Numbered from the stretch's first letter, positions 1 to 10,466 are shown. The stretch is DNA of 64,000 nt from Pseudomonas poae (GCA_028869255.1 CP110972.1:1431001-1495000); one strand, 5' to 3'. The notes: generated by a model not told the origin, from the sequence alone. Translations and numbers: made by a program.

Positions 1-585
1 GCCCCGACCAAACCGGCGGAGCAGGGCGCACCCCTTGAGTTGCCCGTCTGCCTCGATGCCCACTACGTGCTCGGCCTTCGGCAGCAGATCGTTGAGTACC
101 ACGGTGCGGTCCAGGCCGCTGCCGGCATTCGCCAGTTCGATCACCTCGGGGTAATCGGCCAGGCTCAATTCGCGACAGTTGGAATCGATCAGGGGTATCT
201 GCGGCACGCCTTGATGTTGCTGGATGCGCGCAAAGTCGAGGAAGCCCATGCTGGTGTACAGCGGTGCCCCGGACTCAGTGGCATTGAGGATCGGCGTGCG
301 CGGGGCCGTAGCCTCCAGGCACAGGTTCATCAACCGGCGCCCGATGCCTTTGCCCTGGTGCTGAGCGTTGACGATCACCAGGCCGATGGAAGAATAAGCA
401 CCCTGATGGCAGGTGAACGCGACGCCTGCCAACGCCCCATCATGTTCGGCGACAAAACCCTCGGACGTGCGCTGCACCATCGCCCAGTCCTCCTCGCGGT
501 GCGGCCATTTCAGGTGCACGGACAGCGCGTGGGCGGCGGGCATGTCGGCGGCAGTGGCCGGGCGATACGTATAGGCGTGGTTCAT
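1..585 (-). CDS. GNAT family N-acetyltransferase, C-terminus outside window
   Basis: The frame is open from an ATG at 585-583 to the left edge (195 codons), so the C-terminus lies outside. The protein is clearly homologous to the GNAT at 4608-5459: both have LKWPHR-EDWAM near residue 27, an acetyl-CoA loop of the type QGKGIGRRLM, and a segment ending CALLRRFGRG at the edge. GNAT enzymes move an acetyl group from acetyl-CoA to an amine; the substrate cannot be told. The start codon overlaps the stop of the upstream FAD dehydrogenase gene as ATGA, so the two are probably translated together. Confidence 0.85.
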   Translation of the reverse strand, partial: MNHAYTYRPATAADMPAAHALSVHLKWPHREEDWAMVQRTSEGFVAEHDGALAGVAFTCHQGAYSSIGLVIVNAQHQGKGIGRRLMNLCLEATAPRTPILNATESGAPLYTSMGFLDFARIQQHQGVPQIPLIDSNCRELSLADYPEVIELANAGSGLDRTVVLNDLLPKAEHVVGIEADGQLKGCALLRRFGRG

Positions 586-1766
586 ATCAGTTTTCCTGTG
601 GTGGGAGCGTTGGCAGGCACCGTCGAAGGTTGGGTAAACCGCCGGATATCAAAGGGGCTGATCAAGGTGCTGGTGCTGCCGGTACTGATCAGTTCGGCCA
701 TCACATCCCCAACCCCTGGGCCGAGCTGGAAGCCGTGGCCACAGAAGCCGAACGCATAAAACAGCCCGTCCACGCTGCCACTCGGGCCCATCACCGGCAG
801 GGAGTCCGGGGTATAGCTTTCGATACCGCTCCACACGCGGATGATGTTCAGCTTCTCGGCGCCCGGTAACAGCCGTTTCATCTGGCGCATCTGGTTGAGC
901 AGGCTCTCGGGTTTGAAAAACGCCCGTCGGTTGAGCATGTCCGGCGTGCAGCGAGCGCCGCCACCGATGATGATGTTACCGCGTGGAATCTGGCGGAAGT
1001 AGATCACCTCTTCCTTGATCTTGGTGAACACGCCGATCACTGTAGGCAAGGCGTAGGGCACCGGTTCCGTGACCGACATCTGCGGGCCGTTGGGCTCCAG
1101 CGGCACTGGTTCACCGAAGCGCTCGGACAACCTGGCCGCCCAGGCGCCGGCAGTAATTAACAGCTGTTCGGCGACAAATAATTGCCCGTCGGTGGTGGTG
1201 ACGTGGAACAGGCCGTTGACCTTTTCGACATCGGCCACTTCGGTGTTTTCTTCGATGCGCGCGCCCAGGCGCCGGGCTGCGCGGGCAAACGCCGGCGCGG
1301 CCAAGCGTGGGTTGGCGTGGCCATCGTGCGGCGCATAGGAGCCGCCTTTCACGTCCGGCCCGAGAAAGCCGAAACGTCGGTGCAGCTCGGCGCCGCGATA
1401 GATTTTGAGGTCCAGTTGCGCGGCTTCCGGTGCGGCGGCGTAGGCCTCGAGTTCGGCGATTTCATCCTCGCGGTAGCACACGCGCATGTGGCCGCTGGGG
1501 ATGAACTCCAGGTCGTCGTCGATCAGCTCCGGCAGGCGTTTCCACAGCGCCCACGACCGATTGGCCAGCTCCAGTTGCCCCAGGTAGCGGCCCTGGCGGC
1601 GTACATTGCCGAAGTTCACACCGCTGGCGTACTGGCCGATCTGATCGCGCTCCAGCAACGTCACCGAGCAGCCGCGCCGCCGCAGGAAAAACGCCGACGA
1701 CGCGCCCATGATGCCGCCGCCGATGATCAGCACATCGCTTTTTGAGACTGAGCAATTACCAGCCAT
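582..1766 (-). CDS. FAD-dependent amino/imino acid dehydrogenase, DadA/HcnC-like
   Basis: This 394-residue flavoprotein has a DAO-type Rossmann motif (IIGGGIMG near residue 15) and the flavin-side motif GQYASGVNFGNVRRQG. It is very similar along its whole length to the dehydrogenase beta subunit at 15798-16952. Such enzymes oxidise secondary amines or D-amino acids and pass electrons to the respiratory chain. I chose the ATG at 1766 because it gives the same N-terminus as the paralogue. It overlaps the end of the D-threonine aldolase-like gene by 11 bases. Its neighbours suggest D-amino-acid catabolism. No alpha or gamma subunit lies nearby, unlike at the second locus. Confidence 0.9.
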   Translation of the reverse strand: MAGNCSVSKSDVLIIGGGIMGASSAFFLRRRGCSVTLLERDQIGQYASGVNFGNVRRQGRYLGQLELANRSWALWKRLPELIDDDLEFIPSGHMRVCYREDEIAELEAYAAAPEAAQLDLKIYRGAELHRRFGFLGPDVKGGSYAPHDGHANPRLAAPAFARAARRLGARIEENTEVADVEKVNGLFHVTTTDGQLFVAEQLLITAGAWAARLSERFGEPVPLEPNGPQMSVTEPVPYALPTVIGVFTKIKEEVIYFRQIPRGNIIIGGGARCTPDMLNRRAFFKPESLLNQMRQMKRLLPGAEKLNIIRVWSGIESYTPDSLPVMGPSGSVDGLFYAFGFCGHGFQLGPGVGDVMAELISTGSTSTLISPFDIRRFTQPSTVPANAPTTGKLI

Positions 1767-2891
1767 GGAGACGGCTCCACGTGTGCACGCCGCCGTCAGC
1801 GTCCACGGCGTGATAGTCCGGAAACTGCGCGCCGGTCGCGCAGGCATGATTGGGCAGGATGCGCAGCCGGCTGCCGATGGGGAAGCGCGTGACCAGATCG
1901 TCATGGGCGGCGCCGCCCAGGGTGACGATGCCGTGTTCCTGATTGGCGCCGGTGACCAGCGCGCCTTCGATCCAGTCGCCCGCTTCGCTACACACTTGGC
2001 CATACCCGAAGTCCTGGCGCTGGCGCTGGGTGCCACGGTCGCGGCTCATCGCCATCCAGCCGGCGTCGGTGATGATCCAGCCTTTGTCCGGCTGATGGCC
2101 AATCACTGTGGTCAACACGCTCAGTGCCAACTCATCGGCCTGGCACACGCCGATGTTGCGCATCACCAGGTCAAAGAACACATACACGCCCGCCCGCACT
2201 TCGGTGACGCCGTCCAGGTTCAGGGCGGAGAGTGCCGTGGGGGTCGAGCCGACGCTCACCTCGGGGCACGCCAGGCCGCTGGCGCGGATGTTTTCTGCGG
2301 CGCGTACGCAGACTGCGCGTTCCTGCTCGGCCAGTGCTTGCAGGGGGGCAGGCTGTCCAGCTCGTAACTGGAGCCGGCGTGGGTCATCACACCGCGCAGT
2401 TGCATGCCGCCATCGCTGAGGGTGCGTGCAACGTCGAGCAGTGCCGGGTCTTGCGCGGCGAGGCCGGAGCGGTGGCCGTCGCAATCGATTTCGATCCATA
2501 CGTTCAAGCGTTCGTCATGCTGCTGCCCGAACGCGACGATCGCCTGGGCGCCTGGGACGCTGTCGGTGAGCAGGCTCAGGTTGCAACCTTTGCGCCGCAG
2601 TGCCAGGGCCTGAGGCAGTTTGCCCGGTGCGATGGCGACGGCGTAGAACACATCGCGGATGCCGGCGGCGAAACAATGCTCGGCTTCCTTGAGCGTGGAA
2701 ACCGTGACACCGCTGGCGCCTGCGGCAATCTGGGCCTGGATCACCGGCAGGCACTTGCTGGTTTTGATGTGCGGGCGCAACCGCACGCCCAGGCTGCCCA
2801 TGCGCTGCTGCATACGCTGGATGTTGTGCTGCATTCGCGGGATATCGACGAGGGCGGCAGGCGTGTCGAGGCAAGCAATCGGTGTGGACAT
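1756..2891 (-). pseudogene. D-threonine aldolase / D-serine dehydratase-like PLP enzyme, frameshifted
   Basis: Two frames together encode one DSD1/D-threonine aldolase-family protein of about 378 residues. The first, from ATG 2891, has the PLP-lysine motif RPHIKTSK (Lys about 43). The second carries the C-terminal metal-site motif PNHACAT. The frame changes inside a run of six G on the plus strand (2343-2348); one more base would restore a single frame. Family members cleave D-beta-hydroxy amino acids or deaminate D-serine. It lies upstream of, and overlaps, the FAD dehydrogenase, and diverges from a LysR gene. The shift may be a real mutation or a homopolymer sequencing error. Confidence 0.8.
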
Positions 2892-2986
2892 GGCGGAACT
2901 CGAGTGGCTGGGTACAGGCATCACGCTACTCAGCGATCCTTAACTTATGGTTCAATCAAAGCTAATCAATCATTAAGTAAAATTGA

Positions 2987-3870
2987 ATGATTTCTATCGA
3001 AGACCTGCGACTTGCGGTGACCCTTGCACGCTCCGAGTCACTGAGTGCCGCCGCCAGAGCCTTGAACGTCTCGCCGCCGGCGCTCTCCATGCGCCTGCGC
3101 AAACTGGAGACGCTGCTGGGGCTGACCCTGGCCAATCGCGATGCACGCCGCCTCAGCCTTACGGCGGATGGCGAGCGGTTTTCGCGGGAAAGCGCGCTGC
3201 TGCTGGAGCAGTTGGAAGCGTTGCCGGAGTCGTTCCGGCAACAGGACGAAACGCTGGTGGGCACCTTGCGGCTGGCGGCGCCGTTTGGTTATGGCCGGCA
3301 GCGCATCGCGCCGCTGTTGGCGCGGTTTGCCAGAGTGCACCCGCAGCTGCGCCTGCACCTGGATTTGCGCGAGACCCCTGGCCTGATCGTCACGACAGCG
3401 ATGCGGTGATCCATATCGGCCATCTCAATGACAGCCTGTGGACGGCGCGGCCGCTCACGCCAAACGAGCGCTGGTTGTGCGCCAGCCCGGCCTACCTGCA
3501 AGCCCACGGCGTGCCGGTTTTGCCGGACGAACTGGCGTCCCATCGCTGCATTTGTATTCGGGAAAACGATGAAGACGTGACCCTGTGGCACCTGCGCAAA
3601 GGGCAGAGCCGCAAGACGCTGCGCCTAGAACCGGCGTTGCTGAGCAACGATGGCAGCGTTGCCCGGCGCTGGGCCGAGCAAGGCTTGGGGTTGGTGCTGC
3701 GCTCACAGTGGGATGTGAGCGACGCCGTGGCCAGCGGCAGCCTGGTGCGGGTGTTGGCGGACTGGAGTTTTGACAGCGCGCCGATCCTGCTGCTGGTGCC
3801 GTCGCGCAAATTGCGCAGCCCGCGGGTCCAGGCCCTGGTGACGTTTCTGGAAGAGGCGTTGAAAGCCTGA
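2987..3870 (+). pseudogene. LysR-family regulator, frameshifted
   Basis: The N-terminal frame (ATG 2987) has a LysR winged helix-turn-helix: SLSAAARALNVSPPALSMRL, then a co-inducer domain. It stops at 3409. The rest (HDSDAVIHIG to the end at 3870) continues in the frame one base away. The junction is at a run of four C (3375-3378); five C would give ETPWPDRHDSD and one 294-residue protein. It is divergent from the D-threonine aldolase-like gene, the usual place for a local activator. The 95-base gap between them is AT-rich and contains ACTTA and TAAGT half-sites. Both neighbouring genes are frameshifted, which points either to decay of the unit or to base-calling errors. Confidence 0.8.
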
Positions 3871-3871
3871 G

Positions 3872-4585
3872 TTACTTCACCGCGTAGACCTTGCGTACAT
3901 ACACAGTGCTGGTCCAGGCGCACGGCGCCCCTTTGGCCACAAACACTGTGTCCCCGGGATTAACCGTGACCGCGTCCCCTTCGTTGTCTTGCAGGGTGAC
4001 GCTGCCTTCGAGCAGGTGCATCAATTCATGCAGTTTGTGCGGGCGACCGTGGCGGGCGTAGGGCGTCGAGTCCCAAATGCCGATGCGCAGCTCGGTGACC
4101 GCATCGTCGAACAGGTTGAACGCACGGCACTGCGGGGCGGGGCCGATCAGGATCTGTGGCTCCGGCGCGGCGGAGGGGTTAAGCAGGGTGCGCGGGTCGA
4201 GCAAGGTCAGGCCCGGGCAGACGGGCGCATCGGCCTGGTCGACGCTGCAGAACGCCCATTGGCTGCCGGCGCTCGCCTGCACCGTGAGGCGTGTGCCACG
4301 GCCGATCACGGCGCTGGCGCCGACACCCAATTGCAGTGTCTGTTCGGCGCTGCTGAGCACCACATGGCCTGCGTGCACCACCAGGGTTTCGCTGTAGGGG
4401 AAGTCTTCGATCACGGCGTCGCCGCTGAAGGCCACCACGCCTGCGGACACACCATCGTCGCCCCGCCAGGCGAGTTGACGGCTGTCGCCGAACGGGTCCA
4501 GCGCGCTCACGGCGCCAGGCGTGAAAGACGTGACAACACGGCTGCCGTCGGCGCGAGCCAACAGCAGGATACCGGGAGATGACAT
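3872..4585 (-). CDS. Cupin-domain protein (two-cupin)
   Basis: The protein has 237 residues from ATG 4585, which has a GGAG ribosome site 11 bases upstream. The C-terminal half is a typical small cupin barrel: a GRPHKLHELMHLLEGSVTL segment supplies possible metal ligands (His, Glu, His), followed by NPGDTVFV. The N-terminal half looks like a second, degenerate barrel. No specific reaction can be assigned. It starts 22 bases after the stop of the GNAT gene at 4608-5459 and is probably co-transcribed with it, so it may sense or modify the same metabolite. It ends 2 bases from the stop of the convergent LysR gene. Confidence 0.75.
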   Translation of the reverse strand: MSSPGILLLARADGSRVVTSFTPGAVSALDPFGDSRQLAWRGDDGVSAGVVAFSGDAVIEDFPYSETLVVHAGHVVLSSAEQTLQLGVGASAVIGRGTRLTVQASAGSQWAFCSVDQADAPVCPGLTLLDPRTLLNPSAAPEPQILIGPAPQCRAFNLFDDAVTELRIGIWDSTPYARHGRPHKLHELMHLLEGSVTLQDNEGDAVTVNPGDTVFVAKGAPCAWTSTVYVRKVYAVK

Positions 4586-4607
4586 GGGGAGTGCTCCGGG
4601 AGGAAAG

Positions 4608-5459
4608 TCAGCCAATCGCCTGGGTGATCAGGGCAAAGGGGTGTACGCCTTGGCTGGCCTGGGGCGGCGTGCCTCGGGCCATCTGCGCGACGGTGTCGAT
4701 GTTCTTCAGGCCTGCCTGTTCGAGCCAGTCACTGAGGCCGCAGGCGACGGGGATGTCGATGCGCACAAAGGTGTCCGGCACCTGGGCCAGTAACGTGGCG
4801 ATCAGGTGTTTGGCCTGCTCGATATTTTCCGCCACCACCGGGCCGATGCAGCGCCCACGGCCAAACGGTCGCAGCAGCGCAAAGCCGCGTAGCTGGCCAT
4901 CGCGTTCGATGCCCACGGCGTGCTCCACCTGCAGGTCACGCAGCACTTCGCGGCGGTCCAGGCCACTGGCGGCCTTGGCCTGCGCGAGCAGGCTGGCGTG
5001 ATCATCGGCGCGTAGAGCGCGGCAGGTTTCGCCCGCGGCCAGCGCCGGCAGCTCGGGCACCAACGCCTGGCCCTGGTGTTGCTGCACTCGGCCGAATTCG
5101 ACGAACCCCTGGCTCGCATACAGCGGCGCGCCGGCGAGGGTGGCATTGAGCACTGGCGTGCGCGCATCGCACGCGGCGAGGGCTTTTTCCATCAGGCGAC
5201 GGCCGATGCCTTGGCCTTGGTAGTCATTGCTGACAATCACCAGGCCGATGGTGGCGTAGTCGCCCTGGGGGCAGGTGAAGGCGCTGCCGATCAGCCGGTC
5301 GCCGTCCATCACCACAAAGCCTTCGCTGACTCGCTGCAGCATTGCCCAGTCTTCGAGGCGGTGGGGCCATTTGAGTTGCACAGACAGGGCGTGGGCGGCG
5401 GGGAGGTCGGCCACGGTCATTGGGCGGTAGAGGTATGCGGGGTGTGGCAGGGCGGGCAT
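4608..5459 (-). CDS. GNAT family N-acetyltransferase with C-terminal extension
   Basis: A 283-residue protein starting at ATG 5459 (an in-frame upstream ATG adds a non-conserved leader). It has an N-terminal GNAT domain with the acetyl-CoA loop YQGQGIGRRLM near residue 85, followed by a second alpha/beta half with GFALLRPFGRGRCIGPVVA, as in two-domain GNAT_acetyltransf_18-type proteins. It is a paralogue of the partial gene at 1-585; both lie in small amino-acid catabolic units here. The substrate is unknown. It lies upstream of the cupin gene on the same strand. Confidence 0.85.
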   Translation of the reverse strand: MPALPHPAYLYRPMTVADLPAAHALSVQLKWPHRLEDWAMLQRVSEGFVVMDGDRLIGSAFTCPQGDYATIGLVIVSNDYQGQGIGRRLMEKALAACDARTPVLNATLAGAPLYASQGFVEFGRVQQHQGQALVPELPALAAGETCRALRADDHASLLAQAKAASGLDRREVLRDLQVEHAVGIERDGQLRGFALLRPFGRGRCIGPVVAENIEQAKHLIATLLAQVPDTFVRIDIPVACGLSDWLEQAGLKNIDTVAQMARGTPPQASQGVHPFALITQAIG

Positions 5460-5639
5460 GGCGAGCCTCCGTAGAGCGTTGTTTTTTGTGACGTCAGGGG
5501 GGTTGTATCCCATCTGGGTTGGGGGCTGGCAAGGGGTGTGGCGATATTCGGTAGATTCCTTGTGGGGTTTGGGGCTAGACCACAGTTACTACTTAATTCG
5601 GGGTGGGGGGCGGCAGCAAATGCCACGGGGTATGGTTGA

Positions 5640-6463
5640 GTACATATCCGTTGTTTAGGTAACGGCTGCCTATGGTTCCGCTCTTACAGCGGGTCACTTT
5701 TGGAAAGACCCAAAAGTAAGCAAAGGTCTTCGCCCCATCACTCGGCACCTCGCCTCCGGCTCGGTGTGCCCTCACTCCGGCTTGAATCCGTGGGCCGCCG
5801 CGATGGGCCATCCATGGCCCAGCGCGGCTAACCCGGCGTCCTGCCGGGTTGCCCACGGATTCAAGCCTGCGTTCGGCCAGCGTGATTGACGGGGCGTCTC
5901 AGATCAAAGTCAAAAGCAGAGCACGGCGGCCTAGTAGCCGACCTGAGTGGTGTAGATCAAAAGCGGTTCGGCGTGTGCAGTGGGGTGGGCTTTTCTGTGG
6001 GAGCTGGCTTGCCTGCGATGCTGGCAACTCGGTACATCAGGCAAACCCAGTCGATGCCATCGCAGGCAAGCCAGCTCCCACATTTGACCGAGGTCGGCTG
6101 TCAGGCCGCCGTGCTTTGCTTTGTTTTTGATCTGGCCCTTACATCCTTTGCGCTGACGAAGTCAGCGATCTTTTGCGCTTTTGATCTTGATCTTGATCCT
6201 TGGCGCCCCGTAAAACACGCTGGCCGCACGCAGGCTTGAATTCGTGGGTAACCCGGCAGGACGCCGGGTTAGCCGCGCTGGGCCAAGGATGGCCCATCGC
6301 GGCGGCCCACGGATTCAAGCCGGAGTGCGGGCACACCGAGCCGGAGGCGAGGTGCCGAGTGTTGGGGCAAGAGCCCTTTTGGTTACTTTTGGGGCTCTTT
6401 TCCAAAAGTGACCCGCCGTAAGGGCGGAACCACTATCAGCCGTCACAGCAGAAACGGATATGC
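5640..6463 (+). repeat. Compound intergenic repeat, full copy 1
   Basis: This gene-free block of about 824 bp begins with TACATATCCGTT and ends with the near inverse (AACGGATATG). The outer 60 bases at each end form an imperfect inverted repeat that includes the tract GCGGGTCACTTTTGG. Inside is a second pair of inverted segments around TTGAATCCGTGGGC and a central REP pair. A very similar copy lies at 20790-21636. No transposase or convincing ORF is visible. The left flank (5460-5639) is only the leader of the GNAT gene. On the right, 6464-6753 is C-rich and holds no gene that I can support. Confidence 0.8.
5997..6081 (+). repeat. REP doublet (REPIN-like) inside compound repeat 1
   Basis: GTGGGAGCTGGCTTGCCTG starts at 5997 and its inverse ends at 6081, which forms an inverted pair around a 35-base centre. 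This is the common fluorescens-group REP core. The same doublet lies at the same place in the second compound repeat. Confidence 0.85.
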
Positions 6464-6753
6464 CCCCAATCACCCAGCCACACTTTCTGCCGCCCCCACC
6501 CCCCGTTCTTAAGCCTCCCCACCCCCCAAAGCCCCCTAAAAGCGCACAAACAAAGGCCCTGCCCAAGCCTGGCGCGCACCGCAAAGTCTGCTGAGCCCGG
6601 CCACCAAAACGGTGGTTTGTATTGAGCGAAGGTCTTTTTAGACGGCATATGCTGATTTCACAGTGGTGTAATGAACCTGTGCTGCAAAGAGGCCGACGCG
6701 CCGCCAGGGCAGTGAACGCTTGTCACACTCAACGAACTTCAGGACCGCACTCA

Positions 6754-7422
6754 ATGAGCTTTCTTCGTCCCAAATTCATTACGTTCGACTGCTACGGTAC
6801 GCTGACCAACTTCCATATGGGCACCATGACCCGCGAGCTGTTCGCCGATCGCATCAAGCCCGAACAGATGGACCAGTTCGTCAAAGACTTCTCGGCCTAC
6901 CGCCTCGACCAAGTCATGGGCGACTGGCGCCCATACGACGAAATCCTCAAGACCGCCCTGGCCCGTACCTGCAAACGCTGGGGTATCGACTATCGCGAAG
7001 AAGGCCAGCTGTATTACGACGCCGTACCGACCTGGGGCCCCCATGCGGACGTGCCGGCCGGCCTGTCGAAGATCGCCGACAAGATTCCCCTGGTGATCTT
7101 CTCCAATGCCAGCGACAGTCAGATCATGTCCAACGTCGACAAGCTCGGCGCGCCGTTCCACAAGGTCTTCACCGCCGAACAGGCCCAAGCCTACAAGCCC
7201 CGCCTGGCGGCCTTTGAATTCATGCTCGACAACCTCGGCTGCGGCCCGGAAGACATCTTGCATGTGTCTTCAAGCTTCCGTTACGACTTGATGCCGGCCC
7301 ATGACATGAAGATCAAAAACAAGGCCTTCGTTGCCCGTGGCCACGAAGTGCCGGCCAATGCGTTCTACGGTTACCAGCAGATCACCGATATCGGTGGGCT
7401 GCCGGCGCTGGTCGGTCTGTAA
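6754..7422 (+). CDS. Haloacid dehalogenase type II (HAD superfamily)
   Basis: A 222-residue HAD hydrolase. The nucleophile motif FDCYGTL places Asp12 at the active site; SNAS is motif II, YKPRLAAF holds the motif III lysine, and SSSFRYDLMPAH is the final motif. This pattern matches the 2-haloacid dehalogenase (type II) family, many of which act on 2-haloalkanoates while others are phosphatases. ATG 6754 gives the conserved N-terminus; the longer frame upstream is not conserved. It is followed after 22 bases by the FAD oxidase gene, so it is likely the first gene of the operon that continues through the ABC transporter. Confidence 0.88.
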   Translation: MSFLRPKFITFDCYGTLTNFHMGTMTRELFADRIKPEQMDQFVKDFSAYRLDQVMGDWRPYDEILKTALARTCKRWGIDYREEGQLYYDAVPTWGPHADVPAGLSKIADKIPLVIFSNASDSQIMSNVDKLGAPFHKVFTAEQAQAYKPRLAAFEFMLDNLGCGPEDILHVSSSFRYDLMPAHDMKIKNKAFVARGHEVPANAFYGYQQITDIGGLPALVGL

Positions 7423-7444
7423 ACGCACACCTTGAGGGTAAGAC

Positions 7445-8720
7445 ATGGGCAGTGAATCCTATTGGCTCGACACCGCACCGGCGTTCACCGGTGCCCAGCT
7501 GGAGCGGCTTGCCCAAGCAGGTCGATGTGGCTGTGGTCGGCGGTGGGTTCACCGGCCTGGCGGCGGCGCGGGCGTTGGCGCTCAAGGGTGCCAGTGTGGT
7601 GGTACTCGACGCCGGGCGGGTGATCGGCGAAGCCTCGGGGCGTAACGGTGGGCAGTGCAACACCGGGGTCGCCCAGGATTACGCCGGGTTGCACGCCAGC
7701 CTCGGTGCCGCCAAGGCGCGTGCCTATTACCAGGCGTATGAAAGTGCGGTGCAGACGGTGGTGTCGCTGGTCGAGCAGGAAGCGATCGCCTGCGACCTGG
7801 TGCGCAACGGCAAGCTCAAGCTGGCGGCCAAGCCTATGCATTACGAAGGCCTGGCCCGCACCTGTGAGCTGATCCGCCAGGAGGTGGATGCCGATGTCGA
7901 GTTGCTCAGCGCGCAGCAGACCCATGCCGAAGTCAACTCGGCGCAGTTCCACGGCGGCCTGCTGCAACGCAACGGCGTGCAGATGCATGTCGGCCGCTTC
8001 GGGGTTGGTCTGGCCGAGTCGGCGGCGCGGCGTGGCGCGATGATTTACGAGCACACCCAGGTCAAGGACTGGAAAGCCCAGGCCGGCGGTTATCAGGTCA
8101 ACACTGCCAAGGGCGCGCTGCACGCCGGGCAGGTGCTGCTGGCCACCGGCGCCTGCCAGCATGGCGACCTCGGTTGGTACCGTCGGCGCATTGTGCCGGT
8201 GGGCAGTTTTGTCATCGCCACCGAAGTCTTGCCACAGGCGCTGATCGACCAGTTGTTGCCACAGCACCGGGCCTATGTGACCAGCCGCATGATCGGCAAC
8301 TACTTTCGCCTGACCCCGGACAACCGCCTGCTGTTTGGCGGGCGTGCGCGGTTTGCCATGTCCGACAGCGTTTCCGACGCCAAGAGCGGCAAGGTGCTGC
8401 AAGCGGCAATGTTGAACATGTTCCCGCAGTTGGCACACGTGAAGATCGACTATTGCTGGGGTGGCCTGGTGGACATGACGTCCGACCGCCTGCCCCGCGC
8501 CGGCCAGCATGGCGGCGTGTTTCACTCCATGGGCTACAGCGGCCATGGGGTGCAGATGTCGGTGCACATGGGTCAGGTAATGGCTGAGGTCATGGCCGGC
8601 AATACCGCGGCCAACCCGTGGCGCGAACTGGAATGGCCGGCGATTCCCGGGCATTTCGGCAAGCCCTGGTTCTTGCCGTTCGTGGGGGCTTACTACCGCT
8701 TCCAGGACTATTTGCACTGA
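7445..8720 (+). CDS. FAD-dependent amine/amino acid oxidase (PuuB/DadA-like), N-terminal frameshift
   Basis: The main frame to 8720 encodes a glycine/D-amino-acid oxidase-like protein with VAVVGGGFTG, GRNGGQCNTG and the C-terminal GYSGHGVQMS flavin motif, as in gamma-glutamylputrescine oxidases. The expected N-terminus (ESYWLDTAPAFTGAQ) is in another frame from ATG 7445. Removing one T of the pair at 7509-7510 joins them as ERLPKQVDVAVVGGG and gives 424 residues. An annotation without correction would start at 7452 with a wrong N-terminus. It lies between the dehalogenase and the ABC binding protein and probably oxidises the imported amine or a derivative. Confidence 0.82.
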
Positions 8721-8815
8721 GTTGCCGTTGTTGCGTCACCGTCGTTTGTGTTTCCAGGACGCTCCGGACATCCGTGAGCACTCGATTCTTCCGATTATCG
8801 ACAGGTAGCCTTGAT

Positions 8816-10453
8816 ATGACTGACAACAAAAACACACCCGAGCTCATCTCCGGCCAGGAGAGCCTGCGGGTGTTCGAAAGTCTCAACCGTGGCATGTCGC
8901 GCCGCAACGCCCTGCAAATGCTCGGTGTGGCCGGTGTCGCCGCCGCTGGCGCCGGCAGCCTGTTTGGCGCCGCCGGCAAGCTGTTCGCCGATGAAGCGGC
9001 CGCCGAGGGCAAAGGCAAGCCGGGCGGCAAGATCCGCGTGGCCGGCATGTCCAGCTCCACCGCCGACACCCTCGACCCGGCCAAGGGCGCGCTGTCCACC
9101 GACTACGCTCGCCACTACATGTTCTATAACGGCCTGACCCGCTTCGATAAGCACCTGGTGCCGCAGCTGGAATTGGCCGAGCGCATTGACAATACCGACG
9201 CCACCGTCTGGACCATCACCCTGCGCAAAGACGTGACCTTCCACAACGGCAAGGCCCTGACCGCCGCCGACGTGGTGTTCTCGCTGAACCGCCACAAAGA
9301 CCCGCTGACCGGCTCCAAGGTCATGCCGCTGATGGAGCAGTTCGCCGAGATCAAGGCCAGCGGCCCGAACGAAGTGCAGATTCGCCTCAGCGCGCCCAAC
9401 GCCGAGCTGCCGTCGATCCTGGCGGTGTCGCACCTGTTGATCGTCCCCGAGGGCACCGCCGATTTCAATAAAGGCATCGGTACCGGGCCGTTCACGGTGG
9501 GCGAGTTCAAGCCTGGCGTACGTTCGATTGCGGTACGCAACAAGAATTACTGGAAGCCCGGCCTGCCGTACCTCGACGAGATCGAATTCATCGCTATCGC
9601 CGACGAGCCGTCGCGGGTCAACGCGCTGCTGTCCGGCGACGTGCACATGATCAATGAGGTCAACCCGCGCTCCACCACGCGTATTGCTGCGAGTGCCAAA
9701 CACCGGGTCGTGGATGCGCCGTCGGGCAACTACACTGACTTGATCATTCGCCAGGACCAGTTGCCCGGCAAAAGCCCGGAATTCACCCAGGCCATGAAGC
9801 TGCTGCTCGACCGTGAACAGGTCAAGTCCGCGGTGTTCCGTGGTTTTGCGGTGGTGGGCAACGATCACCCGATTGCGCCGGGTTCGCGCTACTTCAACAC
9901 CGACTTGCCGCAAACGGTCTACGACCCGGAAAAGGCCAAGTTCCTGCTGAAGAAAGCTGGCATGGAAAGCATCACCATGCCCGTCATGGCCTCGCCGGCC
10001 GCCACCGGCTCGGTGGACATTGCGGTGCTGTTGCAGCAATCGGCGAAACAGGCCGGGCTCAAGCTTGACGTGAACCGCCTGCCCAGCGACGGCTACTGGT
10101 CCAACCACTGGATGAAGCACCCGTTGAGCTTCGGCAACATCAACCCACGGCCGAATGCCGACGTGATGTTCTCGCAGTTCTTCCAGTCCAAGGCGCCGTG
10201 GAACGAGTCCGGCTGGCAGAACGACCAGTTCGACCAGTTGCTGATGCTGGCCCGTGGCGAAACCGATGACGCCAAGCGCGCCAAGATGTATGGCGACATG
10301 CAGACCCTGGTGCACGACCACTGCGGTATCGGCGTGCCGGTGTTCATCAGCAACATCGATGGCGTCGACCAGCGCGTCAAAGGCTACGGCACCAACCCGC
10401 TGGGCGGTTTCATGGGCTACATGTTTGCCGAGCAGGTGTGGTTGGACGCTTGA
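8816..10453 (+). CDS. ABC transporter substrate-binding protein (SBP_bac_5, peptide/opine type)
   Basis: A 545-residue periplasmic binding protein of the DppA/OppA family. The N-terminus has a twin-arginine-like signal (MSRRNALQML then an alanine/glycine-rich stretch, residues about 27-50). The core has the family pattern DTLDPAKGA, VWTITLRKDVTFHNG and NYWKPGLPYLDEI. ATG 8816 was chosen because the upstream extension is not signal-like. It delivers substrate to the permeases and fused ATPase that follow at once. The ligand cannot be named; its neighbours suggest a substituted amino acid or opine-like compound. Confidence 0.9.
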   Translation: MTDNKNTPELISGQESLRVFESLNRGMSRRNALQMLGVAGVAAAGAGSLFGAAGKLFADEAAAEGKGKPGGKIRVAGMSSSTADTLDPAKGALSTDYARHYMFYNGLTRFDKHLVPQLELAERIDNTDATVWTITLRKDVTFHNGKALTAADVVFSLNRHKDPLTGSKVMPLMEQFAEIKASGPNEVQIRLSAPNAELPSILAVSHLLIVPEGTADFNKGIGTGPFTVGEFKPGVRSIAVRNKNYWKPGLPYLDEIEFIAIADEPSRVNALLSGDVHMINEVNPRSTTRIAASAKHRVVDAPSGNYTDLIIRQDQLPGKSPEFTQAMKLLLDREQVKSAVFRGFAVVGNDHPIAPGSRYFNTDLPQTVYDPEKAKFLLKKAGMESITMPVMASPAATGSVDIAVLLQQSAKQAGLKLDVNRLPSDGYWSNHWMKHPLSFGNINPRPNADVMFSQFFQSKAPWNESGWQNDQFDQLLMLARGETDDAKRAKMYGDMQTLVHDHCGIGVPVFISNIDGVDQRVKGYGTNPLGGFMGYMFAEQVWLDA

Positions 10454-10466
10454 GGAGGGCAGGGCG

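Noticed and set aside
6464..6753. Small coding regions in the C-rich stretch before the dehalogenase-like gene
   Set aside because: Reading frames there have no ribosome site and are low in complexity (poly-Pro or poly-Gly like).
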